Shown here one piece after another: positions 61,148 through 64,000 of a DNA stretch of 64,000 nucleotides. The stretch is from the NCBI GenBank assembly GCA_020444545.1, contig JAHLKT010000001.1:744001-808000 (forward strand), read 5' to 3'. This stretch comes from Desulfarculaceae bacterium (GTDB lineage: Bacteria > Desulfobacterota > Desulfarculia > Desulfarculales > Desulfarculaceae). Both the position numbers and the translations under genes were made by a program. Within the stretch, counting starts at the first letter, position 1, and each line of letters opens with the position of its first letter. The notes beneath the pieces were generated by a model. That model was not told the DNA's origin. It searched no databases and saw only the letters and a list, made by a program, of their open reading frames with translations.

Positions 61148-61539
61148 TCGCGGGGGAAGCTGTTTTCCTCGATCCAGGCGGTCAGCTCCTCTTCGCTGAG
61201 TTCGCCGTCGGCCAGGGCCATGATCACCCGATAGGCGTCTTCCTCCCGGGCGTCGAAGTGCAGGCCGTTAAGGCCCAGAAAGACATGCACCGCCAACAGG
61301 GCCATGCGCTTGTTGCCGTCCACAAAGGGATGGTTGCGGCTGATGCCCCAGGCATGGGCCGCGGCCAGCCTGGCCAGCGAAGCCCCCTCGCCATAGGAAA
61401 AGACCTGGCGGGGCCGGGCCAGGGCCGCCTCCAGACCGCCCGGCTCGCGCAGGCCGGCCAGGCCGCCGTGCTCGGCGATCTGCTCCACTTGCAGGTCGAT
61501 GATCGCCCTGAGGGGAATCCAGACGGGTTCGGGCTTCAT
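61144..61539 (-). CDS. doc: Doc-family (Fic-fold) toxin
   Basis: A 131-residue toxin. The active motif HPFVDGNKR (residues 70-78) matches Doc, which phosphorylates EF-Tu and halts translation. The N-terminal helices (IIDLQVEQIAEHGGLAGLR, EAALARP) also match. Its ATG overlaps the stop of the antitoxin gene (ATGA), ensuring coupled expression. Fic-family AMPylators carry a HPFxxGNGR with Gly; here it is Lys-Arg, as in Doc kinases. Confidence 0.93.
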   Translation of the reverse strand: MKPEPVWIPLRAIIDLQVEQIAEHGGLAGLREPGGLEAALARPRQVFSYGEGASLARLAAAHAWGISRNHPFVDGNKRMALLAVHVFLGLNGLHFDAREEDAYRVIMALADGELSEEELTAWIEENSFPRD

Positions 61540-61763
61540 TTGGCCAGCTTGGCCAGGGTGCGGCGATAACGGGCCGCGCCCTCCCGGCCCAGCTCCATGG
61601 CCCGGTTATAGGCCTGGTCGGCCTTGTTGATCCGAATGCCGTCCCCGGACACCTGCAAGGTCACTTCGTCGCCCAGAGCCAGGCCGCTCTCCTCCAACAT
61701 CTCCTTGGGGATGCGCACTCCGGCGGAGTTGCCCTGCCGCGCGATTTTAGTCAGATGAGCCAT
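61536..61763 (-). CDS. AbrB/MazE-type antitoxin paired with Doc
   Basis: A 75-residue DNA-binding antitoxin. ATG 61763 has GGAAGGG upstream; a GTG at 61778 would add five residues. The swapped-hairpin AbrB motif is LTKIARQGNSAGVRIPKEMLEESGLALGDEVTL, followed by a helical tail (YNRAMELGREGAARYRRTLAKLAK) that probably blocks the toxin. Doc is more often paired with Phd; an AbrB-type partner is known in some genomes but less typical. It should bind the palindrome at 61785-61804. Confidence 0.9.
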   Translation of the reverse strand: MAHLTKIARQGNSAGVRIPKEMLEESGLALGDEVTLQVSGDGIRINKADQAYNRAMELGREGAARYRRTLAKLAK

Positions 61764-61784
61764 TTTTCCCTTCCCCACCTTTTC

Positions 61785-61821
61785 GTGCTTACCATTGTAA
61801 GCACATTGTTTGATTTGTCAA
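61785..61821 (-). promoter_or_regulatory. Autoregulated promoter of the AbrB-Doc operon
   Basis: Minus strand: TTGACA (61816-61821), a 16-nt spacer and TACAAT (61794-61799). A perfect 8-bp inverted repeat GTGCTTAC-CATT-GTAAGCAC (61785-61804) overlaps the -10 region, an ideal site for the antitoxin to repress its own promoter. Confidence 0.75.
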
Positions 61822-61874
61822 GCCCCTTCCCGTTCCGCCCCTTGCGCCATTGCCCCTATTCCCACCCCCTTTCC

Positions 61875-61903
61875 TTGACATCCCCGCCCCCCGCGAGTAG
61901 ATT
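61875..61903 (+). promoter_or_regulatory. Sigma-70 promoter of gatB
   Basis: TTGACA (61875-61880), a 17-nt spacer and TAGATT (61898-61903) lie 42 nt upstream of the gatB ATG. Confidence 0.55.
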
Positions 61904-61945
61904 CATTTCTTGACCCGCAACACCCGTTAAGTTCAGGAAACCGCG

Positions 61946-63376
61946 ATGGAATACGAGGCGGTCATAGGGCTGGAGGTCCACGCCCAGCTCCTCACCGAGT
62001 CCAAGATTTTCTGCGGCTGCTCCACCAAGTTCGGCGCGCCGCCCAACACCCACGTGTGCCCGGTGTGCCTGGGCATGCCCGGGGTTTTGCCGGTGCTCAA
62101 CCAGAAGGTGGTGGAGTTCACCATCCGGGCCGGGCTGGCCACCAACTGCGCCATCCAGCCCCGGAGCGAATGGGCCCGCAAAAACTACTTCTACCCGGAC
62201 CTGCCCAAGGACTACCAGGTCAGCCAATACGAGCTGCCCATCTGCCTGGGCGGTTGGCTGGACATCGAGGTGGAAGGCGAACACAAACGCATCGGCATCA
62301 CTCGCATCCACATGGAAGAGGACGCGGGCAAGCTGGTGCACGACCCGGCCATGCCGGTGAGCTACGTGGACTACAACCGCACCGGGGTGCCGCTCATGGA
62401 GCTCGTGAGCGAGCCGGACATGCGCACCCCCGAGGAGGCGGGCGCCTATCTCCGGGCCTTGCGCGACATCCTGGTCTATTTGGAGATCTGCGACGGCAAC
62501 ATGGAGGAGGGTTCCTTCCGCTGCGACGCCAACATCAGCCTGCGGCCCGTGGGCCAGGCGGAGTTCGGCACCCGGGCGGAGCTCAAGAACATGAACTCCT
62601 TCCGGGGCGTGACCAAGGCCCTGGAGTACGAGATTCGCCGCCAGCGGGCCATCCTGGACGAGGGCGGCAAGGTGGTGCAGGAAACGCGCCTCTGGGACGC
62701 GGACCAGAACAAGAGCTTCGGCATGAGGGGCAAGGAAGAGGCCCACGACTACCGCTACTTCCCGGACCCGGATCTGCTGCCGTTGGTGGTGGACGAGGCC
62801 TGGGTGGAGCGGGTGCGCGCCGGGCTGCCCGAGCTGCCCGGGGCCAAGCGGTCCCGCTTCATGGAAGCCTACGGCCTGGGCGACTACGACGCCGGGGTGC
62901 TCACCACCTCGCGGCCCCTGGCCGACTACTACGAGGCCACAGTGGCCGCCGGAGCCCCGGCCAAGGCAGCGGCCAACTGGATCATGACCGACCTCCTGGG
63001 CGCGCTGAAGAGCGAAGGCAAGGATATTGATGCGGCGGCGCTCCGGCCCGAGGGCCTGGCCGAGCTGATCAAGCTCATCGACTCCGGGGCCATCAGCAAC
63101 AAGATGGCCAAGGAAGTCTTCGGCGAGATGATGGCCACCGGCAAGGGCGCGGCCCAGGTGGTTCAGGAAAAGGGCCTCACCCAGGTGAGCGACGAGGGCG
63201 AGCTGGAAGCGGTGCTCAACGAGATCTTCGCGGCCAACCCCGCCGAGGTGGAGGCCTTCAAGGGCGGCAAGAAAAAGCTCATGGGCTTCTTCGTGGGCCA
63301 GGTCATGCAAAAGACCAAGGGCCAGGCCAACCCCAAGCTGGTCAACCAGCTGGTGAACAAGATTTTAGGAGGCTAG
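61946..63376 (+). CDS. gatB: Aspartyl/glutamyl-tRNA amidotransferase subunit B
   Basis: A 476-residue subunit that phosphorylates and amidates mischarged Glu-tRNA-Gln or Asp-tRNA-Asn. The cradle domain starts [20 protein letters not shown] with its zinc set ([19 protein letters not shown]). The kinase part includes [18 protein letters not shown] and [12 protein letters not shown]-terminal YqeY-like tail ([17 protein letters not shown]) binds tRNA. gatA and gatC are not adjacent. It precedes mtnA by 2 nt after the stop codon. Confidence 0.98.
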   Translation: MEYEAVIGLEVHAQLLTESKIFCGCSTKFGAPPNTHVCPVCLGMPGVLPVLNQKVVEFTIRAGLATNCAIQPRSEWARKNYFYPDLPKDYQVSQYELPICLGGWLDIEVEGEHKRIGITRIHMEEDAGKLVHDPAMPVSYVDYNRTGVPLMELVSEPDMRTPEEAGAYLRALRDILVYLEICDGNMEEGSFRCDANISLRPVGQAEFGTRAELKNMNSFRGVTKALEYEIRRQRAILDEGGKVVQETRLWDADQNKSFGMRGKEEAHDYRYFPDPDLLPLVVDEAWVERVRAGLPELPGAKRSRFMEAYGLGDYDAGVLTTSRPLADYYEATVAAGAPAKAAANWIMTDLLGALKSEGKDIDAAALRPEGLAELIKLIDSGAISNKMAKEVFGEMMATGKGAAQVVQEKGLTQVSDEGELEAVLNEIFAANPAEVEAFKGGKKKLMGFFVGQVMQKTKGQANPKLVNQLVNKILGG

Positions 63377-63378
63377 GC

Positions 63379-64000
63379 GTGGTTCCCACCCTTTATTGGG
63401 AAGGCGACGTGGTGATGATCCTGGACCAGCGCAAGCTGCCGGGCAAGACCACCTTTATCGCCTGCAAGGACATGCGCCGGGTGATCTACTGCATCCAGAC
63501 CCTGGCGGTGCGCGGAGCTCCGGCCATCGGAGTGGCCGCGGCCATGGGCCTGGTGTTGGCGGGACGGGCTATCCGGGTGAAAGACCCGGCCAAGTGGCGC
63601 GAGGCCTTCGCCGAACAGGCGGAGATCATGCGCGCCGCCCGGCCCACGGCCGTGAACCTTTCCTGGGCGGTGGACCGCGTGCTGGCCATTGCCGCCGCCG
63701 CCCCGGAAGACAAGGAGACGATCTTGGCCATGCTCAGACGCGAAAGCGAGCTGATGCTGGCCGAAGATATCGCTATCAACAAGGCCATGGGGAAGCACGG
63801 GGCCAAGCTGGTCCCCAAGAAGGCCACCATTCTCACCCACTGCAACGCCGGCAGCCTGGCCACCGGCGGCTACGGCACCGCCCTGGGGGTGGTGCGGGCG
63901 GCCGTCGAGGCGGGCAAGAAGGTCAAGGTCATCGCCGACGAGACCCGGCCCTTGTTGCAGGGAGCCAGGTTGACCGCCTGGGAGATGGTGGAGGAAGGCA
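63379..64000 (+). CDS. mtnA: Methylthioribose-1-phosphate isomerase, N-terminal part
   Basis: GTG 63379 has AGGAGG 6 nt upstream, and the frame runs to the window edge (about 207 codons). The motifs YCIQTLAVRGAPAIGVAAA and THCNAGSLATGGYGTALGV are diagnostic; the latter carries the catalytic Cys. VIADETRPLLQGARLTAWE is the substrate-binding loop. The enzyme isomerises 5-methylthioribose-1-phosphate to the ribulose form in methionine salvage. The C-terminal third, including the second catalytic residue, lies outside the window. Confidence 0.96.
   Translation, partial: MVPTLYWEGDVVMILDQRKLPGKTTFIACKDMRRVIYCIQTLAVRGAPAIGVAAAMGLVLAGRAIRVKDPAKWREAFAEQAEIMRAARPTAVNLSWAVDRVLAIAAAAPEDKETILAMLRRESELMLAEDIAINKAMGKHGAKLVPKKATILTHCNAGSLATGGYGTALGVVRAAVEAGKKVKVIADETRPLLQGARLTAWEMVEEG

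Overview
This is a GC-rich bacterial chromosome segment (about two thirds G+C by eye) with tightly packed genes, many GTG and TTG starts and frequent 4-nt stop/start overlaps. The gene set suggests a Gram-negative anaerobe of the Desulfobacterota (former Deltaproteobacteria), perhaps near Desulfarculales. The pointers are a TAXI-type TRAP transporter, a soluble molybdo/Fe-S/flavoprotein oxidoreductase, a PerR-KatG oxidative defence unit, an AmrS radical-SAM gene, lipoprotein processing genes (lspA, lgt) and small proteins I associate with sulfate reducers. The placement is an inference from protein families; no 16S rRNA gene is present.

Layout. 1-1.1 kb: minus-strand end of a Mu-like prophage or remnant (Mor-type activator, holin-like protein, coiled-coil membrane protein, one gene cut by the window edge). 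1.2-7.8 kb: a Cys-nucleophile alpha/beta hydrolase, a diverged dnaA, alanine dehydrogenase, a dense array of DnaA-box-like 9-mers (candidate origin or DnaA-binding region), a response regulator fused to a HisKA-like domain, and a CpsB-type PHP phosphatase. 8-15.9 kb: tatA, an amrS-radC-pyrF operon, era and a thiolase fused to a DUF35 domain. 15.9-16.7 kb: a gene-free island of repeats. 16.7-24.8 kb: a methyltransferase, a class IV aminotransferase, a PlsB-GpsA fusion protein, and a perR-katG unit with matching operators. 24.3-29.5 kb: a seven-gene minus-strand operon (two nucleoside-recognition gate proteins, two uncharacterised proteins, M42 and M24 peptidases, a thioesterase).

29.6-34.6 kb: FadR-type regulator, lipoprotein, TAXI binding protein, DUF1850 protein and fused TRAP permease. 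34.6-42.7 kb: a secreted hydrolase, small membrane proteins, and a three-gene molybdopterin/Fe-S/flavoprotein operon. 43-51.6 kb: a PAS sensor without an ATPase domain, two tRNA-Ser genes, an M48-TPR protease coupled to an AlkP-superfamily protein, a Ysc84 protein, and a degenerate AlkP protein paired with an APS-kinase-like protein. 51.8-56.3 kb: ileS-lspA-lgt-gcvH. 56.3-64 kb: diguanylate cyclase, a His-rich peptide, a TrkH/TrkA potassium system with an MFS transporter, an AbrB-Doc toxin-antitoxin pair, gatB and a partial mtnA.

The observations I rate highest are: (i) the array of TTTTCCACC boxes beside a diverged DnaA; (ii) the PlsB-GpsA fusion whose GpsA half has lost its catalytic lysines; (iii) a thiolase-DUF35 fusion lacking the nucleophilic Cys; (iv) two HisKA proteins without HATPase domains that share a C-terminal motif; (v) a redox complex whose flavoprotein carries a NuoF-like domain without its cofactor motifs; (vi) a degenerate AlkP/APS-kinase-like pair; and (vii) two copies of a hairpin-forming intergenic repeat with differing but still pairable stems.
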